A stretch of 64,000 nt of DNA from Paratractidigestivibacter faecalis (GTDB lineage: Bacteria; Actinomycetota; Coriobacteriia; Coriobacteriales; Atopobiaceae): positions 1,142,742 through 1,206,741 of the forward strand of contig NZ_QSNG01000001.1 of the NCBI RefSeq assembly GCF_003416765.1, given 5' to 3'. The notes beneath the pieces are model-generated. The model did not search any database, was not told the origin of the DNA, and was given only the letters and a program-made list of their open reading frames with translations. Below, piece after piece: positions 6,793-13,424 of the stretch. The position numbers were made by a program, and so were the translations under genes. Within the stretch, counting starts at the first letter, position 1. Each line of letters opens with the position of its first letter.

Positions 6793-7779
6793 CTAGGCAG
6801 AGGCCAACTCGGACTTGGCCTTCTTGATGAGGTCCTCGTAGCTGACGGGAGAGTCGGACGGGACCTTGCGGGCCTCGAGCGCGACGCCCTTGGCGTGCAG
6901 GGTCTCGAGGGTCTCCACGTCGGCGTTGTCCATCGCGATGGCGTTGGTGACAACGACCTTGCCGACGGAGTGGGCCATGGAGCCGATGTTGGCCTCCTTG
7001 ATGTCCACCCCGCCCTCAATGGCGGCGAGAAGATCCTGCGGGTTCTCGAAGAGCAGCATGGCCTTGGTGGCGCCGAAGCGCGGGTCCTTGGTGACCTCGA
7101 TCATCTTGGAGATGGGGACCACGTTGGCGGGGACTCCGGGAGGGGCCGCCTGCTCGATCATGGTCTTGCGGAGCTGGTCGTGGGCCACGCCGTCGGAGAC
7201 CACGATGATGCGGTCGGGGGAGACGGTCTTGGTCCACGTGGTGGCAACCTGGCCGTGCAGCAGGCGCGTGTCCACGCGCACGTGCGCGATCTTGATGTGG
7301 CCGTCGCCCAGGACCGTGCCCTCGGGAATGGCCCCCTGGCGGGCGACGGGAGCGGCTGCGGGAGCCTCGGCGGGGGCGATGCCCTCCGGCTTGGTGACGA
7401 TGCCGCCCTTGGCCTCGGGGAGAATCTCCTTGGCGACGTCGACCGCGGTCTCAGCGCCCATGCGGGCGCCGTAGGCGGAGACGAGCATGGGCAGGTTGAG
7501 GCCTGCGACCGCAACCCAGTTCTCGTGACCCTCCTCGTCCAGCAGCAGGGAGATCTGGTTCCAGGGCGTGCCGCCCTGCAGGTCGACCAGGAACAGGACC
7601 TGGTCCTGGTCGCCGAGGCCACCTATGGCCTCGAGGAGCTTAGCCCTGAGGTCATCCGGCCCCATCTCGGGCATAAGCGTCACGGCGACGACGTCGTCCT
7701 GCTGGCCAAAGATCATCTGGCCGGACATCTTGATGCCCTCGGCGAACGTGCCATGACTGGCTAGAACAATGCTAACCAC
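6793..7779 (-). CDS. manX: PTS mannose family fused IIAB component
   Basis: A 328-residue fusion of IIA (about 1-130) and IIB (about 160-328) joined by an Ala/Pro-rich linker (about 131-158), as in ManX. The IIA phosphorylation site is His9 in LASHGTFAEG; the IIB site is His175 in VDTRLLHGQV. Phosphate flows from HPr to IIA, then IIB, then the sugar bound to IIC/IID. It is the first gene of the operon; GTG at 7779 is preceded by AAGGAGGT. HPr and enzyme I are not in this window. Confidence 0.96.
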   Translation of the reverse strand: MVSIVLASHGTFAEGIKMSGQMIFGQQDDVVAVTLMPEMGPDDLRAKLLEAIGGLGDQDQVLFLVDLQGGTPWNQISLLLDEEGHENWVAVAGLNLPMLVSAYGARMGAETAVDVAKEILPEAKGGIVTKPEGIAPAEAPAAAPVARQGAIPEGTVLGDGHIKIAHVRVDTRLLHGQVATTWTKTVSPDRIIVVSDGVAHDQLRKTMIEQAAPPGVPANVVPISKMIEVTKDPRFGATKAMLLFENPQDLLAAIEGGVDIKEANIGSMAHSVGKVVVTNAIAMDNADVETLETLHAKGVALEARKVPSDSPVSYEDLIKKAKSELASA

Positions 7780-7880
7780 TGCCTACCTCCTTCTTCTCTT
7801 GACGCTTCCTTCCCTGTTCTTGCTCGCAACGCAACGCATGGCTTCATAATTCCTACCTCGCTGCTTCACGAACCGTCCAC

Positions 7881-7908
7881 ATTCTAGCGAGCCAATTGAC
7901 TATTTCAA
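7881..7908 (-). promoter_or_regulatory. Sigma70-type promoter of the mannose-PTS operon
   Basis: TTGAAA (7903-7908) and TAGAAT (7881-7886), both on the minus strand, are 16 bases apart and lie about 100 bases before the IIAB start. The gap 7780-8012 holds no gene. It is the most A+T-rich stretch in this part of the window. Two CCAATT/AATTGG half-sites flank the -35, and GACTATTT occurs at 7898 and again about 50 bases upstream; these could be operators, but no regulator is encoded next door. Confidence 0.65.
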
Positions 7909-8012
7909 CCATAAACAGCTAATTGGAAACGCAAATGTGCGCTTGCCGACTATTTGCTACCGCCTGCCGTTTTGCAACTTGTTATAAGGGAGCGCATTTG
8001 CAGAGCCCTTAC

Positions 8013-8044
8013 AAAAAAGGGGCGGAGCCAAGCGGCCCCGCCCC
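8013..8044 (-). terminator. Intrinsic terminator of pepP
   Basis: On the minus strand a 7-bp GGGGCGG/CCGCCCC outer stem with a further GCC/GGC inner pairing is followed by TTTTTT. It lies 36 bases after the pepP stop and insulates the PTS promoter from upstream read-through. Confidence 0.9.
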
Positions 8045-8079
8045 ATGTGCGCTAGTCGGACGAGTTTCTCGCCGCGAGG

Positions 8080-9204
8080 CTAGCAGTCGATGCAGACGAG
8101 GTCGTGGGTGGACTTCGTGAAGGGCACGAAGCCCTCGGCCGTCATGAGGCCGAAGTCCTCCAGGCGCACGCCGAAGTTGCCCGGCAGGTAGATGCCCGGC
8201 TCGACGGTGACCACGGAGCCCTCGGGCACCGGGCGCATCCAGCGGCGGCCGAAGTTGGGGTTCTCGTGGATCTCGATGCCCACGCCATGGCCCAGGCCGT
8301 GCTTGAAGAAGTCGCCGTAGCCGGCGTCGGAGATGACTTTGACGGCCAGGTCCTGGATGTCGGAGCCGATGCAGCCGGGCTTTGCCGCGGCGGCGCAGGC
8401 CTCGTGGGCCTGGCGCACGACGTCATAGACGTGGCGCTGCTCGTCGGTGGGCTCGCCCACGCAGACGGTGCGGGTCATGTCGCTCTTGTAGTCGTGGTAG
8501 CCGGCGCCGTAGTCCATGACGATCATGTCGCCCTTCTTGACCACGGTCTCGCCGGGCTGGGCGTGCGGGTTGGCACCGTTTGCGCCGGTGGCGATGATTG
8601 AGCCAAAGGCCAGGGAGTCGGCGCCGTGGTTGAACATGTAGTTCTCGAGCTCCACGCGGATCTGCTGCTCGGTCATGCCGGGCTTTATGAAGCCGCAGAT
8701 GTGCGTGAACGCGGCGTCCGTGATGGACTGGGCGTGACGCATGAGCTCGACCTCCTCGGCGTCCTTGACCATGCGCAGGTCGCAGATGTCGCTGTGCATG
8801 CGCGGGGTGAGGCAGGCAGTGGAGAGCTCGCTCATGGCCTGGTTGAAGGCATCGAAGAAGGCAAGGTCGCAGGTGTCCTCGACGGCCACGACGCGAGAGC
8901 GGGTGGCGCGGGCGCGCTCGGCGGCCCAGGCGGCGGCGCTCACGATTTCTTCATCGATGACCCAGGGGGTGTCGGCGCCCAGGCGCTCGCGGAAGGTGTT
9001 GGCGTAGCGGGAGTCCGTGTGGAGCCACTGGCCGTCGGCCGTCACGAAGGCGGTGTGGGCGACCTCGTCGTCAAAGGTGCGCTCCGCCCCGGTGAGCCAG
9101 CGCAGGTCGGGGTTGTTGCGCAGGATCACGGCGTCGTAGCCGCGCTCCGCCATGAGGGCGCGCAGGCGCTCGACGCGCCCCGCGCATGCCTTGGCATCTG
9201 CCAT
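8080..9204 (-). CDS. pepP: M24 family Xaa-Pro aminopeptidase
   Basis: A 374-residue creatinase/prolidase-fold peptidase that removes N-terminal residues from Xaa-Pro peptides. The N-terminal domain (1-140) is followed by the pita-bread catalytic domain with all five metal ligands visible: D231 and D242 (DYGAGYHDYKSD), H306 (HGLGHGVG), E335 (VEPGIY) and E349 (RLEDFG). Two divalent ions are expected. The ATG has AGAGGAGAAG in front. It follows the AroB-like gene and precedes, across the inserted PTS operon, efp; an aroK-aroB-pepP-efp order is widespread, which supports the assignment. X-Pro dipeptidase activity cannot be excluded. Confidence 0.93.
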   Translation of the reverse strand: MADAKACAGRVERLRALMAERGYDAVILRNNPDLRWLTGAERTFDDEVAHTAFVTADGQWLHTDSRYANTFRERLGADTPWVIDEEIVSAAAWAAERARATRSRVVAVEDTCDLAFFDAFNQAMSELSTACLTPRMHSDICDLRMVKDAEEVELMRHAQSITDAAFTHICGFIKPGMTEQQIRVELENYMFNHGADSLAFGSIIATGANGANPHAQPGETVVKKGDMIVMDYGAGYHDYKSDMTRTVCVGEPTDEQRHVYDVVRQAHEACAAAAKPGCIGSDIQDLAVKVISDAGYGDFFKHGLGHGVGIEIHENPNFGRRWMRPVPEGSVVTVEPGIYLPGNFGVRLEDFGLMTAEGFVPFTKSTHDLVCIDC

Positions 9205-9279
9205 GTTCTTCTCCTCTGCTCAAGGGCGCGCGGCGACAAGGACTCTCCCGCCGCCGCGCGCATGGTTACCGACTAGATG

Positions 9280-10524
9280 TTACTCCGCCTGCGAGCGGGC
9301 GGCGCACCAGGCGCCCACGTGCTCGCGCAGGGTCGCCTCCTCCACGTTGGTCAGGCGCACGCGGCCGAGGGCGCGCGGCACCTCCACCATGAAGCGGTTG
9401 GTGCGCAGGAACCTCTCGGCGCGAAGCGCGTCATAGAGGGCGTCTGCGTCCACGGGGCAATCGACGCTGCCGAGCTCCAGGCGCTCCAGCAGCTCGTCCT
9501 GGGTGAACATGTCGTCAAGCGAGAGCTCTCCGGAGGCCACGGCCAGGCGGGCGCAGAAGCGCAGGGCGTCGGCCAGCATGGCGGAGCGCGGCACGTCAGC
9601 CCCCACCAGGCCCGAGAGAGCCGCGACGAAGCTCTGGCCGTAGGCTATGGACTGGCGGACGGCCACCGACGTGGAGGCCACCACCTTGCCGCGGCTTCTC
9701 AGGGTGGCGGTGAGCTGCTCGGTCAGGGCGTTGAGGTCTCCCGCCACCAGACCGTCGGTGGCGTCGAAGAGGGTCTCGAAGGCCTTGGAGGAGTCCGCCA
9801 TGGCCGTGGCGGCCATGAGCGCACGGGCGAGAAGGACGTTCTCGCGGGAGGCGGCGTCGTCCCCGGAGAGGCCCATGAGGTCGAGGTCGCAGATCTCGAA
9901 GCGGGCAGAGCCGTCCTGCTGCAGCATGTCGGGCGTCCCGCCCACGGCAAGGCCCTGCGGGGTCACGCCCGCAAGGACCGCGGAGACCAGGTCGCAGGGC
10001 ACGAGGGCCAGCGAGGTGCCGCCGCACCAGGCGTGACACACCATCGTCGCGAGGGAGAGCTCGGGCAGGTGCCCCACGGCGACCACGAGGTCGTCGGAGG
10101 TCACGCGCATGCGGGCGAGCTCTGCTGCCACGACGTCCGCATGGGCGAGGTCGCAGCACGCGTCCCCCGAGGGGAGCTCGGCGAGAAGAACCTCGAAGCC
10201 CTGGTCGGAGAGGCCTCGGGAGAGCGTCCTCAGAACGTCATCGGAGACGTCGGGCGCGTGCAGGAGCGCGCAGGCGTGCGGTCGGCCGACGACGCTCTTG
10301 AGGTCGTGGGCAATGTCGTCCACGATGCCGCGGCCCACGCGGGCGTCCATGGAGGTGCCGCGCAGGGTGACCCACTGGCGGCACTTCTTGACGGGCGCGG
10401 GGGCCGGCTCGAGAGCCTCGGCGGCCTCGGGCTCGGCGGTCGCGGCGTCGGCGTCGCCGTTAGCGTCCTGCGGCTCAGCGGTCACGTTCTTCTCGTCCGG
10501 CTGGACGTCGTCTTGCTGTGTCAT
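9280..10524 (-). CDS. Divergent 3-dehydroquinate synthase-like protein lacking catalytic residues
   Basis: A 414-residue protein in the place where aroB normally lies. After a 45-residue acidic tail, it aligns by eye with AroB along its length: GFEVLLAELPSGD (about 109-121), LVVAVGHLPELSLATMV (146-162), SLALVPCDLVSAV (171-183), YGQSFVAALSGL (295-306) and a closing ALYDALRAERFL region. The NAD-binding GGGVVGD of true AroB reads GHLPEL here, the zinc-ligand motif YGHTFGHA reads YGQSFVAA, and the HGEAVAIG segment reads roughly VPRSAMLA. The reaction (DAHP to 3-dehydroquinate) therefore looks impossible. It overlaps aroK by ATGA. A regulatory or scaffold role is inferred; a mis-assigned fold is the alternative. 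Confidence 0.65.
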   Translation of the reverse strand: MTQQDDVQPDEKNVTAEPQDANGDADAATAEPEAAEALEPAPAPVKKCRQWVTLRGTSMDARVGRGIVDDIAHDLKSVVGRPHACALLHAPDVSDDVLRTLSRGLSDQGFEVLLAELPSGDACCDLAHADVVAAELARMRVTSDDLVVAVGHLPELSLATMVCHAWCGGTSLALVPCDLVSAVLAGVTPQGLAVGGTPDMLQQDGSARFEICDLDLMGLSGDDAASRENVLLARALMAATAMADSSKAFETLFDATDGLVAGDLNALTEQLTATLRSRGKVVASTSVAVRQSIAYGQSFVAALSGLVGADVPRSAMLADALRFCARLAVASGELSLDDMFTQDELLERLELGSVDCPVDADALYDALRAERFLRTNRFMVEVPRALGRVRLTNVEEATLREHVGAWCAARSQAE

Positions 10525-11069
10525 AGCAGGCCCTTCTCCCAGAGGAGGCGGCCGCTCTCAAGCGCCACCTGCTCGAAGGTCTTGTTCCTAATGTCGATGG
10601 TGATGTCGGCCGCCTCCCGGTAGAGCGGGTAGCGGTGCCGGTAGAGGCGCTCAGCCTGGCGGGCGCTGCCCAGGTCGGGGCGGCGCTCGCGGCTCCTGAT
10701 CTGGCGCATGGAGTCAGAGAGGTCTCCGTCGAGAAAGACCACGGTGCCCATCTGCCGCATGAGCCCCGCGTTCTCGGGACGCTCGACGATGCCGCCGCCG
10801 CAGCTCACGAGCAGGGACTTCCTGGCCTCGAGGCCTTTGAGAACGCGGGTCTCCTCGTCGCGGAAGGCGTCCTCGCCGTCCTCGGAGAACACGCAGGCTA
10901 TGGACTTGCCAAGGGCTCGCTCCACCAGGCGGTCCGTGTCCACGCAGGGGCGGTGGAAGAGACCGCTCAGGTTTCGCGCGAGGGTGGACTTGCCGGCACC
11001 GAGGAACCCCACGAAGAAGATGTGGTCACATCCCTCGTGGACTACGTATCCCTGTCCTGCCGACTCCAC
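10521..11069 (-). CDS. aroK: Shikimate kinase
   Basis: A 182-residue P-loop kinase converting shikimate to shikimate-3-phosphate. Walker A GFLGAGKST is at 21-29, the DTD shikimate/Mg motif at 44-46, R70 in AFRDEE matches the shikimate-binding arginine, GGG 91-93 is the Walker B-like loop, R130 lies in the lid (ERRPDL) and R146 matches the conserved RxPLY arginine. So, unlike its overlapping neighbour, this kinase retains every residue I can check. A 20-residue N-terminal extension is unusual. A TAGAAT hexamer lies at 11105-11110 upstream. Whether the organism has a complete shikimate pathway cannot be judged here. Confidence 0.88.
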   Translation of the reverse strand: MESAGQGYVVHEGCDHIFFVGFLGAGKSTLARNLSGLFHRPCVDTDRLVERALGKSIACVFSEDGEDAFRDEETRVLKGLEARKSLLVSCGGGIVERPENAGLMRQMGTVVFLDGDLSDSMRQIRSRERRPDLGSARQAERLYRHRYPLYREAADITIDIRNKTFEQVALESGRLLWEKGLL

Positions 11070-11104
11070 CTTAAAAGCTCCCCCACGCCGCGTTCATCGG
11101 CCTG

Positions 11105-11110
11105 ATTCTA
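11105..11110 (-). promoter_or_regulatory. -10 box upstream of aroK
   Basis: TAGAAT on the minus strand, 36 bases before the aroK start and just downstream of the palindrome at 11139-11163. No clear -35 is visible. Confidence 0.4.
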
Positions 11111-11138
11111 GCATGGAGCGCACGGACGCCACGAAAGT

Positions 11139-11163
11139 TGACAAAGGGACTGTCCCTTTGTCA
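11139..11163 (-). repeat. Dispersed GGGACWGTCCC palindrome, copy 1
   Basis: A 25-bp inverted repeat with 12-bp arms (TGACAAAGGGAC and its complement) around a single central base, 11 bases after the yqeG stop. The same palindrome, with the same flanks read in the sense direction, follows pepC at 40402, and a variant follows gltX at 33302. It can act as a transcript-end hairpin but has no T-tract here. Confidence 0.85.
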
Positions 11164-11174
11164 CAAGCGGGGGT

Positions 11175-11675
11175 TCACTCGCCCTCGAAGGGGTGGTTTC
11201 GCAGGGCGAGAAGCTCGAAGACGCGAAAGACCTGCGTGTACCAGAGGTCCCGGCGCGACTGCGGCCTCACCAGGACGGTACGGACGCCGGCGAGGTTGCC
11301 TGCGGCGACGTCGGTGAAGACCTGGTCGCCGATCATGACGGTCTTGTCCGGGGTGGCGCAGTGCATCTCCATGGCGCGGCGCAGCGCGAAGGGGGCGGGC
11401 TTCATGGCGTGGTCGACGACCTCGCACCCCAGCTCGTCTGCCGTGGCGCGCACCTGGCCGGAGTGGAAGTTGTTGGAGACCAGGCAGAGCGTGAGGCCGG
11501 CGGAGCGCGCCTCGGCGAGCCATGCCGTGACCTCGGCCGGAACCCTCCTGGTGTCCCTGGGCACGCAGGTGTTGTCGCGGTCCAGGAGCACGAGCGAGAC
11601 GCCCTCCCCCACGAGCCAGTCGATGCTCACCTGGGGAAGGGACGCCACGTAGCGCGTTGCCGTGAAGACGCCCAT
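11175..11675 (-). CDS. YqeG family HAD IIIA-type phosphatase
   Basis: A 166-residue HAD-superfamily protein of the YqeG/GEP4 type. Motif I is LVLLDRDNT (about 28-36), motif II LCLVSNN, and motif III/IV the K..P..F and MIGDQVFTDV segments, so the phosphatase core is intact. GEP4 in yeast dephosphorylates phosphatidylglycerophosphate; bacterial YqeG function is less certain. ATG 11675 follows the mltG stop by one base, so the two are co-translated. A longer frame upstream is a shadow inside mltG. It is followed by the palindrome at 11139. Confidence 0.9.
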   Translation of the reverse strand: MGVFTATRYVASLPQVSIDWLVGEGVSLVLLDRDNTCVPRDTRRVPAEVTAWLAEARSAGLTLCLVSNNFHSGQVRATADELGCEVVDHAMKPAPFALRRAMEMHCATPDKTVMIGDQVFTDVAAGNLAGVRTVLVRPQSRRDLWYTQVFRVFELLALRNHPFEGE

Positions 11676-11676
11676 G

Positions 11677-12999
11677 CTACTGCGGCCTTGCCTCGATGGC
11701 CTGCTGGTGCTGCTCGTAGGTCTCCGAGAAGGCGTGGTAGTCGCCGCTGATGAAGAAGTAGTAGTAGCTGGTGTCGTCGGGGTTGCAGGCGGCCTGGATG
11801 GAGGCGAGGCCCGGCGAGCAGATGGGCGTGGGCGTGAGGCCCGTGCGCGTGTAGGTGTTCCACTCGTTGTCGTCCTTGAGGTCCGCCGCCGAGAAGTCAC
11901 CGCCCTTGTAGTAGGCGGTGGTGGCATCGGACTGCAGGGGCATGCCCACGGCAAGGCGGTTGTAGAAGACGGAGGCCACGGTGGCGCGGTCGTCGTCGGA
12001 GTTGGTCTCGCGCTCCACGATGGAGGCCACGGTGAGGATGTCCTCCTGCGTGAAGTCCATCTGGAAGCGGGACTTGAGGCTCGCGATGGCCGCGTCGAAG
12101 TCGATGCCTGCCATCTCGGTCTGCCACTGCGAGAGCATGGTGCGGATGACAAGGTCGCTCGTGACGTCCTTGCCCGAGAAGTCGTAGGTCTTGGGGAAGA
12201 GGTAGCCCTCGAGGGAGTCGTTTTTGGCTGCCGCCAGGAAGGGGTAGTCGGCCACGTAGTTGGACGCCTTGGCCTGGGCGGTGAAGTCGTCAGCCGAGAT
12301 GCCGAACTGCGACTCGACGGCGGAGGCGACCTTTGCCACGGTGAAGCCCTCGGGAATGGTGAGGGTGGCGGCCGTGGAGTTGGGGCCGCGGCTCAGCAGC
12401 TGGATGATGTTGTCCAGGGAGTCGCCCGTCACGAGGGAGTAGGTGCCGCTCTTGAGGCCGAGCTCGGAGTTGGTGCGCCTGACCTGGTTGAGGAAGTCGC
12501 TCTTGGACTCGATGACGCCGGCGTCGTAGAGGGCCTGCGCGATGGCGGAGGCACCAGAGCCGTCAGGAATCGTGACCTCGACGACCTGGCCGGCGGTTAT
12601 CTGTTGCTTGTCCCCGTCGGAGGAGGCGGAGCCCGTGAGGCGCGGGATGACGAGAAGCACAACCAGCCCGATTACGGCCGCCGCGGCGACGATGCCGCCG
12701 ATGACGAGGGGAAGGGCGCTGGCGCGCCCCTGCTTGCCGCGCTTGCGGACATTGCCGGAGCCGGCGCGGCGCGTGGCCTGGGCGGTGCGGCTTGAGACCC
12801 CGGTGGAGCCCAGGGCGCTCCTGGCGCCCACGGCGCCGGTGGAGCCGGCCCTGCGGCCAGGGGCGGCCTGCGGGCGCATGCGGCTGGCGGGACGGGTCGT
12901 GCCCGACGTGCGCTGGCGCGCCTGCGGGGTGCGGGGCGCCTGCCCGGAGCCGCCGAAGTGGGCTGCGTGACGAGGCGCCTGGCCGTTGGGAGTACTCAT
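11677..12999 (-). CDS. mltG: Endolytic murein transglycosylase MltG
   Basis: A 440-residue YceG/MltG lytic transglycosylase that cleaves nascent glycan strands near the cytoplasmic membrane and helps set glycan length. A basic, Ser/Gly/Ala/Thr-rich cytoplasmic tail (1-95) is followed by one transmembrane helix (about 97-118), a LysM-like region, and the catalytic domain. The catalytic glutamate is E329 in ASIVERETN. The long N-terminal tail is an add-on shared in style with FtsQ and FtsW here. It lies between ruvX and yqeG; alaS-ruvX-mltG is a common order. Confidence 0.94.
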   Translation of the reverse strand: MSTPNGQAPRHAAHFGGSGQAPRTPQARQRTSGTTRPASRMRPQAAPGRRAGSTGAVGARSALGSTGVSSRTAQATRRAGSGNVRKRGKQGRASALPLVIGGIVAAAAVIGLVVLLVIPRLTGSASSDGDKQQITAGQVVEVTIPDGSGASAIAQALYDAGVIESKSDFLNQVRRTNSELGLKSGTYSLVTGDSLDNIIQLLSRGPNSTAATLTIPEGFTVAKVASAVESQFGISADDFTAQAKASNYVADYPFLAAAKNDSLEGYLFPKTYDFSGKDVTSDLVIRTMLSQWQTEMAGIDFDAAIASLKSRFQMDFTQEDILTVASIVERETNSDDDRATVASVFYNRLAVGMPLQSDATTAYYKGGDFSAADLKDDNEWNTYTRTGLTPTPICSPGLASIQAACNPDDTSYYYFFISGDYHAFSETYEQHQQAIEARPQ

Positions 13000-13007
13000 G
13001 TAATGCC

Positions 13008-13424
13008 TTACTGCTCGTGTCTGGCGTCGAGCCAGGATTGCAGGAAGAGGGACGCCGCAACCATGTCGACCTTGCCGCGCATGGACTTTTCGGAGAGGCC
13101 CTGCTCCCTGAGAATACGCTTGGCCTCCTGGGAGGACAGGCGCTCGTCGGCAAACTCAAGAGGAAGACCACACGCGTCGGCAATCTGACGCGCCTGGGAC
13201 ATGATGCGCTCGGCCTGCGGCCCGTCCTCCCCCGCCATGGTCTTGGGACGGCCACACACCAGGACGTCGGGCTCCCAGTCCTCCAGCACGCGCCGGAACG
13301 TGGACGCGTGCTGGAGGACCTCCTGCGCGGGAAGGACGCAGACCGGGGAGGCCACGCGACCGGCAGGGTCGCACACGGCGACGCCGACGCGGACCTCCCC
13401 GATGTCAAGGGCGAGTGCGCGCAC
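13008..13424 (-). CDS. ruvX: RuvX/YqgF Holliday junction resolvase-like, pre-16S rRNA nuclease
   Basis: A 138-residue RNase H-fold nuclease of the YqgF family. The first catalytic Asp is in ALDIGEVRVGVAV near the start, a second acidic position in PLEFADERLSS, and a C-terminal acidic/KxDxxAA segment (KVDMVAASLFLQ) follows. In E. coli it matures the 16S rRNA 5' end. GTG at 13424 shares one base with the alaS stop (TAGTG), indicating translational coupling, and the mltG start follows after eight bases. Confidence 0.93.
   Translation of the reverse strand: MRALALDIGEVRVGVAVCDPAGRVASPVCVLPAQEVLQHASTFRRVLEDWEPDVLVCGRPKTMAGEDGPQAERIMSQARQIADACGLPLEFADERLSSQEAKRILREQGLSEKSMRGKVDMVAASLFLQSWLDARHEQ

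Noticed and set aside
7780-8012. A sigma54-type (LevR/ManR) promoter for the mannose PTS
   Set aside because: No -24/-12 GG/GC elements; a normal -35/-10 pair is present.
11175-12152. A 325-residue frame ending in the YqeG protein
   Set aside because: The N-terminal half is a shadow of mltG; the HAD protein starts at 11675.
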